Assembly: GCA_947594085.1 (NCBI GenBank)
Contig: CANQEB010000083.1
Location: 1-9,379 of the forward strand
Length of the DNA stretch: 9,379 nucleotides
Source: an uncultured Lachnospiraceae bacterium
GTDB lineage: Bacteria > Bacillota > Clostridia > Lachnospirales > Lachnospiraceae
Direction: 5' to 3'
The notes beneath the pieces are model-generated. The model did no database searches. It was not told where the DNA came from and was given only the letters and a program-made list of their open reading frames with translations. The translations under genes were made by a program, and so were the position numbers. Shown here one piece after another: positions 1-7,161 of this stretch. Within the stretch, counting starts at the first letter, position 1. The number at the start of each line of letters is the position of its first letter.

Positions 1-258
1 CCGCATTTTGGGGACGTGGCGGATGCTGCGGAGACGATGCTTCCAGACAAGGAGAAGAAGGAATTTTATGATGTGCTTCTGCCATTGATGAAGAAGAATA
101 TGGAGCGACTCTATGATGACCTGGAGTGGTTCTGCGACAAGTTTGACTATCGAAACAAGGATGCCGATTGGAAGACATCGAAGGATGCGATCCCGCGCGG
201 GATGCAAAAAGCCGCAGGAGGGTATCCGGATTTGCCACCTTATACGTCAGACCGGTGA
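1..258 (+). CDS. DUF6062-like protein, C-terminal part (5' end outside window)
   Basis: Frame 1 is open from the first base to a TGA at 256-258 and gives 85 residues with no start needed inside the window. The GTG at 16 is probably an internal valine, because the frame continues upstream as PHFGDVADAAE. The piece reads HFGDVADAAE, then a charged helical stretch (KKNMERLYDDLEWF), then KFDYRNKDADWKTSKDAIPRG near the end. I recall this ending (DxxWFxxKFDYR...PWKNSKDAxPR) from the DUF6062 family of clostridial proteins, which carry Cys-rich motifs in the missing N-terminal part. The function of the family is unknown to me. The family assignment is from memory of the motif, not from a search. It ends tail-to-tail with the next gene, 133 bp away. 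Confidence 0.75.
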   Translation, partial: PHFGDVADAAETMLPDKEKKEFYDVLLPLMKKNMERLYDDLEWFCDKFDYRNKDADWKTSKDAIPRGMQKAAGGYPDLPPYTSDR

Positions 259-283
259 GCACAGGAGAGATGCCGGACGGAAT

Positions 284-319
284 GAGCCAAGGGGGAATAT
301 TGCCTGAAAAAGCTGGCTC
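284..319 (+). other. Weak stem-loop between convergent genes
   Basis: GAGCCA at 284-289 can pair with TGGCTC at 314-319, extended by one T-A pair on the outside. The 24-nt loop is long and no T-run follows on either strand. It lies between two convergent stop codons, where a terminator would be expected, but it does not meet the usual pattern of an intrinsic terminator. Confidence 0.2.
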
Positions 320-391
320 AAGGGACTTAATGAACCAGGCCAAATCAGAAAACACAAGCGAATCAGAGGTCACCAAATGGTGTATCTGAGA

Positions 392-1642
392 TCAGGCATG
401 TCGTGTGAACATGCGCAGTAGCGAGGCAGTGTACGCGACAAGCCTTTCATGATCAAGAGAGAGTGCCATTTCCTGCTGCGGATAGCTTTCCGCTCCAGGC
501 GTCGGACAGGGCTCAGATTCATGAGCCGGTTGAGCGGATGCCTCATGTTCCGGGCAGGTGAAAAACAGTTCTCTGGAATTATGGGAAACTTTGAAAGCGG
601 GTGAGAAGCATTCCTCCGGTTGAGGGAAGAAAAGCCCGCTTTTTTTGATGCAGCAGTTGGCAGGCGTGGCGGGAACGCGGTATTCCTTGTCGACGAAAGC
701 GCCGACACTTTTATGGATCACCTGATCCTCCAGTGGAAGATAATAGTAATCCCTCCAGTTCGGGAAAAAGTGGCGCAGCTCGCCGCAGATTCCTGGTATG
801 GACAGGATTGCCTGCGTGCCGGAAGCAGTGAGAGTATAGACCATGCCGGGAAAAGCGCAGGGGACGGACAGTGTGATATTCTGCGGCAAGCTCGCCTTCA
901 GCGTCAGACGGAGCTTCAAGCAGTTGTGAGAGCTCCCGGTGATATTTGCAGCTTCTTTGGTGGATGCCTTATCTCCGGTGTTCGCGCTGCGCGCGCGATC
1001 GGGACTGTCCCCTGGCATCGATGCATTCACCGTGATAAATTGTCCTTCAAACAGCATGGAATACGTGCACAGGCGCAGCAGGCCAGTCATCCCGAGTAGG
1101 TCGTCGTGGTTGTGGAGTAGCAGCAAGTCACAAAGTAGCGGCTCCTGCGAGGCGACGTATTTCTGAAAGAGTGAGACCATTTGCTTTCCGCTCAGGCGAT
1201 CCTCGCGGGGCCAATCAAGAAACTGCTCCAGCGTGGTCTGGTTCATACGCGCCAATCCAAGCACCTGCTTTAGTGGACGGAACTTCTGATACAGATCCAG
1301 GGAACTCTTCAGATTCGCCGTACAGCCGAGACGCCTCATCCGCTTTTTTATAAACGGCAGATCAAAGGTTGTACCGTTGAAGTGGATCAGCGTGTCGCAG
1401 CCTGCCGTTGCGTCTGAAAAAGCCTGCAGAAGCAAAGCCTCTTCCTCCGGGTGCTGCGCAAGCCACTGTGTGAGCTGCCAACCGTCGTCACATTTCTTCA
1501 TGACCCCGATCAAAAACACGATCGATGTAGCAGCAGACAGACCAGTCGTCTCGATGTCAAAGAAAAGGGCCGACTCGCTGCGATAGCCAAGATAATCTTC
1601 ATAGGTATCAAAAGCCGGGATTTTTTCTGTGATGGTGAGCAT
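392..1642 (-). CDS. YprB-like ribonuclease H-like / DEDD exonuclease-fold protein
   Basis: This 416-residue protein begins with a predicted 3'-5' exonuclease-fold domain of the YprB / RNase_H_2 type (about residues 24-200). The expected acidic motifs are present: FFDIETTGL (D29, E31), HFNGTTFDLPF (D94) and HNHDDLLGM (H177, D180/D181), so it may be an active metal-dependent nuclease. Its substrate is unknown. A polar linker (about 207-240) follows, then a second region (about 241-360) with HFFPNWRDYYYLPLED and IHKSVGAFVDKEYR, which I recall from clostridial members only, and a Pro/Glu/His-rich stretch before the C-terminal helix. I chose the ATG at 1642 because CCTCC at 1648-1652 (GGAGG on this strand) lies 5 nt before it. 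The upstream in-frame ATG at 1654 would overlap that site and has no good site of its own. The gene is divergent from the ABC operon. Confidence 0.8.
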   Translation of the reverse strand: MLTITEKIPAFDTYEDYLGYRSESALFFDIETTGLSAATSIVFLIGVMKKCDDGWQLTQWLAQHPEEEALLLQAFSDATAGCDTLIHFNGTTFDLPFIKKRMRRLGCTANLKSSLDLYQKFRPLKQVLGLARMNQTTLEQFLDWPREDRLSGKQMVSLFQKYVASQEPLLCDLLLLHNHDDLLGMTGLLRLCTYSMLFEGQFITVNASMPGDSPDRARSANTGDKASTKEAANITGSSHNCLKLRLTLKASLPQNITLSVPCAFPGMVYTLTASGTQAILSIPGICGELRHFFPNWRDYYYLPLEDQVIHKSVGAFVDKEYRVPATPANCCIKKSGLFFPQPEECFSPAFKVSHNSRELFFTCPEHEASAQPAHESEPCPTPGAESYPQQEMALSLDHERLVAYTASLLRMFTRHA

Positions 1643-1654
1643 GGGAGCCTCCAT

Positions 1655-1669
1655 TTCATTCGTAATGAA
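1655..1669. promoter_or_regulatory. Palindrome near the start of the minus-strand transcript (candidate operator)
   Basis: TTCATT-CGT-AATGAA is a perfect 6-bp inverted repeat with a 3-nt centre. It lies just downstream of the predicted minus-strand -10 box, next to the expected transcription start (about 1671) and before the translation start at 1642. This is a typical place for a repressor site. No regulator gene is present in the window. Confidence 0.4.
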
Positions 1670-1677
1670 TCATCGCC

Positions 1678-1706
1678 AGTATATCATTTATGCATACGAA
1701 AAACAA
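1678..1706 (-). promoter_or_regulatory. Predicted sigma-A promoter for the YprB-like gene
   Basis: On the minus strand TTGTTT (1706-1701) and TATACT (1683-1678) are separated by exactly 17 nt. The -10 box matches consensus at 5 of 6 bases and the -35 box only in its TTG part. Transcription would start near 1671, leaving a leader of about 30 nt before the ATG at 1642. Confidence 0.55.
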
Positions 1707-1710
1707 TCAC

Positions 1711-1739
1711 TTGACTTTTTTTGCGAATTAGTGCAACAT
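1711..1739 (+). promoter_or_regulatory. Predicted promoter for the ABC transporter operon
   Basis: TTGACT at 1711-1716 is a near-consensus -35 box (5 of 6). With 17-nt spacing the -10 position is CAACAT (1734-1739), a poor match (3 of 6). A strong -35 with a weak -10 could mean an activated or tightly regulated promoter. It sits back-to-back with the minus-strand promoter, the two -35 boxes being only 4 nt apart. Confidence 0.4.
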
Positions 1740-1759
1740 TGTTTTGCAACGCTCGTTGC
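1732..1759. promoter_or_regulatory. Overlapping repeats at the ABC operon start site (candidate operator)
   Basis: GCAACG-CT-CGTTGC (1746-1759) is a perfect 6-bp inverted repeat that begins at the predicted transcription start. The motif TGCAAC occurs twice in direct orientation (1732-1737 and 1745-1750), and AACA-T-TGTT (1735-1743) is a smaller dyad overlapping the -10 region. Small two-gene ABC exporters of this kind are commonly controlled by GntR (YtrA-type) repressors, but none is encoded in the window, so the binding protein is unknown. Confidence 0.4.
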
Positions 1760-1809
1760 TATTGAAGGGAACCAAACACGCAGACTTCGAAAAACGGAGG
1801 AAAACGAAA

Positions 1810-2499
1810 ATGCTCTTGGAATGCAGTAACCTGGCAAAATATTATGGAAGAAAGCCAGCGGTCAGGAATATCAGCCTGAAGCTTGAGACCGGCCATGTAT
1901 ATGGCCTGCTTGGGCCGAACGGGAGCGGCAAGACGACATGGATGAAGATGGTGTCCGGCCTTGTGAAATCGTGGAAGGGAAGCATTCTTTATCAGGGACA
2001 GACATTGAATTACCACGACAAGGCGGAGATCGCCTATATGTCGACAGAGCCGTTTTTTTATTCGTTTATGAAAGTCAGGGATGTCGGGACGTATTACCGC
2101 GACTTCTTTGATGATTTTGACGAGGAGCGTTTCGGACGTCTGCTCGAACGGATGGAGCTCGACCCGAACGACAAGGCGCGCACGCTCTCGTCCGGTATGG
2201 CGGCGAAGCTGAAACTTGCGGCGACTCTCGCCCGCGATGCGAAGCTCTATCTTCTTGACGAGCCGCTCAACGGGATTGACTTGGTGGCGCGCGACCGGAT
2301 CATGGAGACGATCGTGGAGACGAGTGCGCCGAACAACACAATCGTGATGTCAACCCATCTTGTCGACGAGATTGAGGACACGATTGACGGGGCGATTTTC
2401 GTAAAAAAGGGCGAGATCGTGCTGGCTGGAAGCATGGAGGAGCTCCATGCGCAGTACAACGAGTCTGTGGCTGATTTGTACCGGAAGATTTACGGTTGA
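1810..2499 (+). CDS. ABC transporter ATP-binding protein (YtrB/BcrA-like)
   Basis: This 229-residue cytoplasmic ATPase would power the membrane permease encoded just downstream, probably as an exporter; the substrate cannot be told from sequence. Motifs in order: Walker A GPNGSGKT (35-42), ABC signature LSSGM (126-130, a variant of LSGGQ), Walker B LYLLDE (146-151), D-loop NGID (154-157) and the switch histidine in STH (H183). The Q-loop region reads AYMSTEPFFY (75-84) and has no glutamine, which I recall as common in YtrB-like ATPases. The length is short but normal for this subfamily. I chose the ATG at 1810 because GGAGG (1796-1800) lies 9 nt before it, and homology begins there with LLECSNLAKYYG. 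The permease start follows the stop by 20 bp, so the two are surely one operon. Confidence 0.92.
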   Translation: MLLECSNLAKYYGRKPAVRNISLKLETGHVYGLLGPNGSGKTTWMKMVSGLVKSWKGSILYQGQTLNYHDKAEIAYMSTEPFFYSFMKVRDVGTYYRDFFDDFDEERFGRLLERMELDPNDKARTLSSGMAAKLKLAATLARDAKLYLLDEPLNGIDLVARDRIMETIVETSAPNNTIVMSTHLVDEIEDTIDGAIFVKKGEIVLAGSMEELHAQYNESVADLYRKIYG

Positions 2500-2519
2500 T
2501 ATCGAGAGGAGTGAGAGAG

Positions 2520-3272
2520 ATGCTGAAATTATTCAAATATGAATGGAAGAAGCAGATGGGCTCGAAGCTGATTATCGGTCTTATTCTTCTGGCTCTTTGT
2601 GCATTTTACGTTCTGGGAACGCTCTTGAAGAGAGATGGCTGGCCTGAGATTGCCATGGTGCTTCTGGTGCTTGTCGGGATGTTTGCTGCGATTTATGTCG
2701 GGATCGAGAGTCTTCTTGTGCTCGACAAGGATGTCCGGACGAAGGAGAGTTACATGCTGTTTATGGTGCCGAAGTCTGCTTATCAGATCCTGGCGGCAAA
2801 GATTTTGGCGGCGATCTTTCAGATCCTTCTGACGATGGTGATGTTCGGCGTTGCGTTTATGGTCTGTTTTACCGCCTATATAGCGGCAAACGAGAGTCTT
2901 GCCGATATGTTGAACTATCTGCGGGAGATAATTGAGCAGATGTTTGAGGTGGAGATTGAGTGGGACAAGGTGCTTCTGGTGCTTATCTCTATGTTTGTAT
3001 CTTGGATCAGCATGATCGCGTCGGGCTTTGCGGCGATTATCTCAGTGCGAACCGTCCTCTCGCGAACAAAATTGGCAGGGGTTCTCGCGGTCATCGTTTA
3101 CCTGCTAATCAATTGGGGAACGAACTGGCTGACCGGGAAGGTCAATGGGCTGTCGACCGGGGCAGATACCGAGATGCTGTACTATTGCCTTGGACTCGGG
3201 GTGACTGCCGTGATCACGGTGATTTTGTTGGTGTTTTCCGGCTGGATGGCGGAGAAGAAGCTGAGTGTATGA
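2520..3272 (+). CDS. ABC-2 type transporter permease subunit
   Basis: This 250-residue integral membrane protein is the likely partner of the preceding ATPase. I count six hydrophobic segments: about residues 17-36, 43-63, 93-122, 150-175, 184-204 and 220-242. The short basic N-terminus MLKLFKYEWKKQ is typical of ABC-2 permeases, where a KYExKK-type helix precedes TM1. A charged loop after TM2 (LDKDVRTKESYMLFMVPKS, 68-86) resembles the cytosolic coupling region of this family. The ATG at 2520 is preceded by AGGAG (2507-2511) with 8-nt spacing; a TTG at 2496 in the same frame overlaps the upstream stop and lacks a good site. The substrate is unknown; peptides, antibiotics or lipids are typical for the class. 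The C-terminus is lysine-rich (AEKKLSV) and presumably cytoplasmic. Confidence 0.88.
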   Translation: MLKLFKYEWKKQMGSKLIIGLILLALCAFYVLGTLLKRDGWPEIAMVLLVLVGMFAAIYVGIESLLVLDKDVRTKESYMLFMVPKSAYQILAAKILAAIFQILLTMVMFGVAFMVCFTAYIAANESLADMLNYLREIIEQMFEVEIEWDKVLLVLISMFVSWISMIASGFAAIISVRTVLSRTKLAGVLAVIVYLLINWGTNWLTGKVNGLSTGADTEMLYYCLGLGVTAVITVILLVFSGWMAEKKLSV

Positions 3273-3314
3273 GGCTCCAATGGTGACACAATAAATACTA
3301 TTGAGAAATAACCG

Positions 3315-3345
3315 CTTGTCTCTGCGAGCTAGAATGACAGGTTTT
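3315..3345 (+). terminator. Weak terminator-like hairpin after the ABC operon
   Basis: CTTGTC (3315-3320) followed by TCT can pair with AGA (3331-3333) and GACAGG (3336-3341), with a 2-nt bulge and one G-U pair. Four T residues follow (3342-3345). The stem is AT-rich and the T-run short, so termination would be partial at best. It lies immediately upstream of the hom ribosome binding site, in a gap where I see no convincing promoter for hom. Confidence 0.3.
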
Positions 3346-3368
3346 AATATGCAGGAAGGAAACCAGAA

Positions 3369-4673
3369 ATGGATAAGGAATTGGATGAAAAAACAATAGG
3401 CATTGCGCTGCTTGGTCTTGGGACAGTTGGATTTGGGACATACAAGGTGCTGAAGGCGCAGCGAGAAGAGATGCCTCACAAAATCGGAGTGCGTTTGGAG
3501 CTTCGTCATATTTTGGTACGCGACAAAGAGAAGGCGGCCAGGCGGACAGGTGAGCCGGCGCTTGTCACAGACAATTATGACGAAATTCTAAAAGATGACA
3601 AGACGCAGATTGTGGCTGAGCTGATCGGCGGTATCGAGCCGGCCCGCACATACATAGAAAAGGCGCTGATGGCTGGAAAGCATGTTGTGACGGCAAACAA
3701 GGATCTGATAGCGGCAGATCACGGTAGACTTCTGGACCTTGCAAAGGAGAGACATTGTGATCTGATGTTTGAGGCGGCTGTGGCAGGGGCGATCCCGGTG
3801 ATCACGCCGTTGAAGCAGAGTTTGGCGGCAAATCACCTGACTGAGGTCATGGGAATTGTCAATGGAACGACGAATTTTATCCTTACAAAGATGACACAGG
3901 AGAACATGGAATTCTCTGAGGTTCTTGCGCTGGCACAGAGGCTTGGATATGCTGAGGCAGATCCCACTGCGGACGTGGAGGGATTGGATGCAGGGCGTAA
4001 GATCGCGATCATGGCCTCGATTGCGTTTAATTCCAGGGTCTCTTTTGAAAATGTGAGCATGGAGGGAATCCGTCAAATATCAGCCAACGATATTCGCTAT
4101 GCAGGTGAGATGGGCTGTGTGATTAAGCTGATCGGTATGGCGCAGTGTGATGGCTCGGCGATTGAGGTGTATGTCGCGCCAATGCTGATTCCGAAGAATC
4201 ATCCGCTGGCGTCGGTGAATGATTCATACAATGCGGTATTCGTGCGCGGCGACGCGGTCCAGGATGTAATGTTCCAGGGACGTGGCGCCGGTGAGCTGCC
4301 GACTGCGAGCTCTGTGGTCAGCGATATATTTGAAGTTGCGCGAAATATTGAGCATGGATGCTGTGGGAGGATTTCCTGTACGTGTTACAAGCAGCTGCCG
4401 ATTGTCGCGCCGGAAAATGTGCGGAGCAAGTATTTTCTGCGCGTAGAGGTGGAGGACCGAATCGGCGTGCTGGCTGAGTTGACGGATGTGTTTGCTCGAC
4501 ACAAGGTCAGCGTGGAGCAGATTATCCAGAAGCAGCGGACGGGTGACAGTGCAGAGATTGTCGTGATCACGGAGAAAGTGCGCGAGGGCGATTTCCGCAA
4601 GGCGGTGCAGTGTATCGCCGACAAGTCTGGCACGAGGAGAATATGTTCGACGATTCGTGTGCACACGTTATAG
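3369..4673 (+). CDS. hom: Homoserine dehydrogenase with C-terminal ACT domain
   Basis: The enzyme (EC 1.1.1.3) reduces aspartate-semialdehyde to homoserine with NAD(P)H in the cytoplasm, the branch step toward threonine and methionine. The 434-residue length is normal for the monofunctional ACT-containing form. Visible parts: Rossmann motif GLGTVG (16-21), ELIGGIEPA (84-92), TANKDLI (108-114, with K111), the substrate-site segment AAVAGAIPVI (136-145), GIVNGTTNFIL (162-172), and the catalytic block YAEADPTADVEGLDAGRK. E196, D207 and K211 correspond to yeast E208, D219 and K223, with the same spacing. The ACT domain spans about 354-418 (FLRVEVEDRIGVLAEL), suggesting threonine feedback control, which is known in the family but not proven here. 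The start has GGAAGGA (3354-3360) 8 nt upstream. It is not next to thrB, thrC or an aspartokinase in this window. Confidence 0.96.
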   Translation: MDKELDEKTIGIALLGLGTVGFGTYKVLKAQREEMPHKIGVRLELRHILVRDKEKAARRTGEPALVTDNYDEILKDDKTQIVAELIGGIEPARTYIEKALMAGKHVVTANKDLIAADHGRLLDLAKERHCDLMFEAAVAGAIPVITPLKQSLAANHLTEVMGIVNGTTNFILTKMTQENMEFSEVLALAQRLGYAEADPTADVEGLDAGRKIAIMASIAFNSRVSFENVSMEGIRQISANDIRYAGEMGCVIKLIGMAQCDGSAIEVYVAPMLIPKNHPLASVNDSYNAVFVRGDAVQDVMFQGRGAGELPTASSVVSDIFEVARNIEHGCCGRISCTCYKQLPIVAPENVRSKYFLRVEVEDRIGVLAELTDVFARHKVSVEQIIQKQRTGDSAEIVVITEKVREGDFRKAVQCIADKSGTRRICSTIRVHTL

Positions 4674-4709
4674 GCAGGAAGAGACATCAGATAAAGCGAT
4701 TGGAATGTT

Positions 4710-4729
4710 TTGGGGGCATTTGCCCTTGA
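4710..4729 (+). other. GC-rich stem-loop between hom and the MATE gene
   Basis: GGGC (4714-4717) pairs with GCCC (4722-4725) around an ATTT loop, and outward G-U and A-U pairs can extend the stem to about eight pairs. No T-run follows directly. It may slow or partly end hom transcription or protect the mRNA end. No convincing separate promoter for the MATE gene is visible in the 83-bp gap. Confidence 0.25.
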
Positions 4730-4756
4730 GAGGATATTTTAAAAGAGGCGATCATA

Positions 4757-6112
4757 TTGAGTCGACAGAATATAGATATGCTGCATGGAAGCATCGGGGA
4801 CAAACTTCTGCGGTTCGCACTTCCGCTGGCGGCGACGGGCATGCTGCAGCAGTTATTTAACGCGGCGGATGTCGCTGTAGTCGGACGCTTCGTCGGACCG
4901 AATGCGATGGCTGCGGTGGGAAGCAACAGCGCGATCATTGGACTCCTGGTGAATGGGTTTGTCGGAATTTCGCTCGGGGCGAATGTGGTGATCTCGCGCT
5001 ATACAGGGCAGGGGAATGCGGAGGGAATTTCGAAGAGTGTGCATACCTCCGTGCTGTTTTCTTTGATTGGCGGTGTTGTGATCACGCTGCTCGGGGAGCT
5101 GATTGCGCCGGTGCTTTTGAGTCTCATGTCGGTGCCGGACGAGGTATTCCCGATGGCGTTGGCCTATCTGAGAGTGTATCTGCTCGGGATGCCGGTGATT
5201 TTTCTCTACAATTTCGAGTCGGCGATCTTTCGAAGCCAGGGAGACACGAAGACGCCGTTGGTTTGCCTGGTGATTTCCGGTGTGCTCAACGTGTTTTTGA
5301 ACCTGTTCTTCGTCTGTGTTGTCGGTATGACGGCAGACGGTGTGGCGACGGCGACGGTGTTGTCCAATCTGGTCAGTTCCGCACTGCTGTTTGTACTTCT
5401 GCGCAGGCGAAAAGATCTGATCCACCTGGAGGTCTCTGAGCTACGGATTCACACGGATGTGCTGGGGAGCATCGTCCGTATCGGCCTTCCGGCAGGACTC
5501 CAGAGCATGGTGTTCTCGCTGTCCAACATGTGTATTCAGTCCGCGATCAATAGCTTGGGTGCAGATGTGATGGCGGCGTCCTCTGCGGCGTTCAACATCG
5601 AGATCCTGGCATATTACCTGATCAATTCGTTCGGGCAAGCATGTACAACCTTTGTGGGACAGAATTACGGTGCGGAGAATATCCCGCGTTGCAGGAGAGT
5701 CACACGTATCAGCCTGTTGATGGATGTCGGGGTCACTCTCGTGGCGTCATTCGGGATTCTGGCATTGGGACGTCCTCTGCTCGGAATCTTCACCGGTGAT
5801 GCACAGATCATCTCGCTTGGAATGATCCGCCTGCGCTTTATCTTAGCGGCGGAGGCGGTCAATGCTGTGATGGAGATCATGTCGGGAGCTATGCGGGGCT
5901 ATGGCTATTCGCTGGTGCCGGCGGTTCTCACGTTTGTAGGTGTCTGTGGGATTCGCATCGGCTGGGTATATACGGCGTTTCGAGTCTCCGGCACGTTCTT
6001 TACATTGATGATGGTCTATCCGGTGAGCTGGGTGGTGACAGCGGCTGCGCTCGTGTTTGCGTATCTGCGCTACATGCGGATGCACCATCTTCGGCAGGGA
6101 CAGGCTGCTTGA
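4757..6112 (+). CDS. MATE family multidrug/cation efflux transporter (TTG start)
   Basis: This 451-residue protein has the layout of MATE pumps, which export drugs or metabolites in exchange for Na+ or H+ across the cytoplasmic membrane. About 12 membrane segments fall in two homologous halves: the first begins at SIGDKLLRFALPLAATGMLQ (12-31) and the second at GSIVRIGLPAGLQSMVFSL (237-255). Other family marks are the ADVAVVGRFVG segment (37-47), FRSQGDTKTPL (158-168), FVGQNYGA (299-306) and GAMRGYGYSLVP (377-388). The start is a TTG, chosen because GAGG (4745-4748) lies 8 nt upstream and the next in-frame ATG (4778) has no ribosome site and would trim the usual N-terminus. The substrate cannot be predicted; many clostridial members of this type are uncharacterised. 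The next gene follows by 64 bp, consistent with co-transcription. Confidence 0.93.
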   Translation: MSRQNIDMLHGSIGDKLLRFALPLAATGMLQQLFNAADVAVVGRFVGPNAMAAVGSNSAIIGLLVNGFVGISLGANVVISRYTGQGNAEGISKSVHTSVLFSLIGGVVITLLGELIAPVLLSLMSVPDEVFPMALAYLRVYLLGMPVIFLYNFESAIFRSQGDTKTPLVCLVISGVLNVFLNLFFVCVVGMTADGVATATVLSNLVSSALLFVLLRRRKDLIHLEVSELRIHTDVLGSIVRIGLPAGLQSMVFSLSNMCIQSAINSLGADVMAASSAAFNIEILAYYLINSFGQACTTFVGQNYGAENIPRCRRVTRISLLMDVGVTLVASFGILALGRPLLGIFTGDAQIISLGMIRLRFILAAEAVNAVMEIMSGAMRGYGYSLVPAVLTFVGVCGIRIGWVYTAFRVSGTFFTLMMVYPVSWVVTAAALVFAYLRYMRMHHLRQGQAA

Positions 6113-6176
6113 GAAAGCGCAGCAACTCTGTCCGCAGAACGGAAATATGAAATAGGGAAAGGAAACAAGAACAATA

Positions 6177-7115
6177 ATGCAACACGCGATCTTTAACTAC
6201 GGCGCAGCACAGTGGCTGCTGTTCTTTTACATCTACTGTTTTTTCGGCTGGATTTTCGAGAGCACTTATGTCTCGCTGAAACAGAGGCATTTTGTGAACC
6301 GGGGCTTCTTGCATGGACCGTTCCTTCCACTGTATGGCAGTGGGGCGGTGCTGATGCTGTTTGTCTCCATCCCGGTGCAGAATAATCTGGTTCTCGTGTA
6401 TTTCGCGGGTTGTATTGCGGCAACTGCGCTGGAGTATGTAACCGGGGTGTGCATGGAGGCGCTGTTTAAGGTGCGATATTGGGACTACAGCGACAAGAAG
6501 TTTAACTACAAGGGGCAGATTTGCCTTGGCTCGACTCTGGCCTGGGGGTGCCTGACCGTTCTGCTGGTATATGTGATCCATCGACCGATCGAACAGTTCG
6601 TGCTCGGCTTACCGCATCGTCTCACTCTCATGGCCACGTACGCGGTCACAGTTGTGATGGCGGTCGATATGGCGCTCTCGTTCAAGGCGGCTATGGAGTT
6701 GCGAAATGTGCTTGCGAGCATGACGGCTGTGCGCCAGAAGCTGGAGGCTCTGCAGCACAGGGCCGATGCGATCCTGGCTTTCGCTCAGGGCGACAAGCTT
6801 GCAGTTCCGTCTGATCTCGGCTCGAAAGTGAAGGGCGCGGCAGTGGAGCGCTTGGAAGCTGTACTCGGAAAACTGGAGCAGTACAAGGAAAGGCTCGGAA
6901 GTTACCGCGAGGAATCGGAGAGTATGCGGCTTCGCTTTGAAGTGCTCAAGGAGCGCAGCAGTCAGGCTATGAATAGACTCGGTTACCACAATCTCAGCAT
7001 CCTGCGCAACAATCCGAGCGTGACTTCACGGCACTTCCGGGAGGCGTTAGGTGAATTGAAGGAGACGGTTCGAAAAGGGAAGAAGAATCAGACGAAAGAA
7101 CAATCAGAAGAATGA
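6177..7115 (+). CDS. CmpB-family (ABC_trans_CmpB, PF06541-type) membrane protein with coiled-coil tail
   Basis: This 312-residue protein has about five membrane segments in its N-terminal half (about residues 11-33, 50-67, 70-96, 114-135, 149-168), then a long charged helical tail (about 170-300) likely to form a coiled coil in the cytoplasm. Motifs I associate with the family annotated as putative ABC transporter permease CmpB are GWIFES (24-29), NRGFLHGPFLPLYGSGA (41-57), LEYVTG (85-90), RYWDYS (100-105) and NYKGQICLGSTLAWG (110-124). Despite the family name, no ATPase or binding protein accompanies it here, and its real role is unknown. The ATG at 6177 has a somewhat distant GGA-rich site (GGGAAAGGAAA, 6155-6165). 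An upstream in-frame ATG at 6147 runs into a stop two codons later. The C-terminus is strongly charged (GKKNQTKEQSEE). Confidence 0.85.
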   Translation: MQHAIFNYGAAQWLLFFYIYCFFGWIFESTYVSLKQRHFVNRGFLHGPFLPLYGSGAVLMLFVSIPVQNNLVLVYFAGCIAATALEYVTGVCMEALFKVRYWDYSDKKFNYKGQICLGSTLAWGCLTVLLVYVIHRPIEQFVLGLPHRLTLMATYAVTVVMAVDMALSFKAAMELRNVLASMTAVRQKLEALQHRADAILAFAQGDKLAVPSDLGSKVKGAAVERLEAVLGKLEQYKERLGSYREESESMRLRFEVLKERSSQAMNRLGYHNLSILRNNPSVTSRHFREALGELKETVRKGKKNQTKEQSEE

Positions 7116-7161
7116 ACAGAAAAGGCAGGATAGAAAGAGCATGACAGAAAGGAGCAACGGG

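Noticed and set aside
1643..1654. Upstream ATG at 1654 as start of the YprB-like protein
   Set aside because: The GGAGG site lies inside this four-codon extension and is correctly spaced for the ATG at 1642.
1744..1809. Longer N-terminus for the ABC ATPase starting at an alternative codon
   Set aside because: The extension covers the predicted operator and transcription start and has no family similarity. GGAGG at 1796-1800 fits the ATG at 1810.
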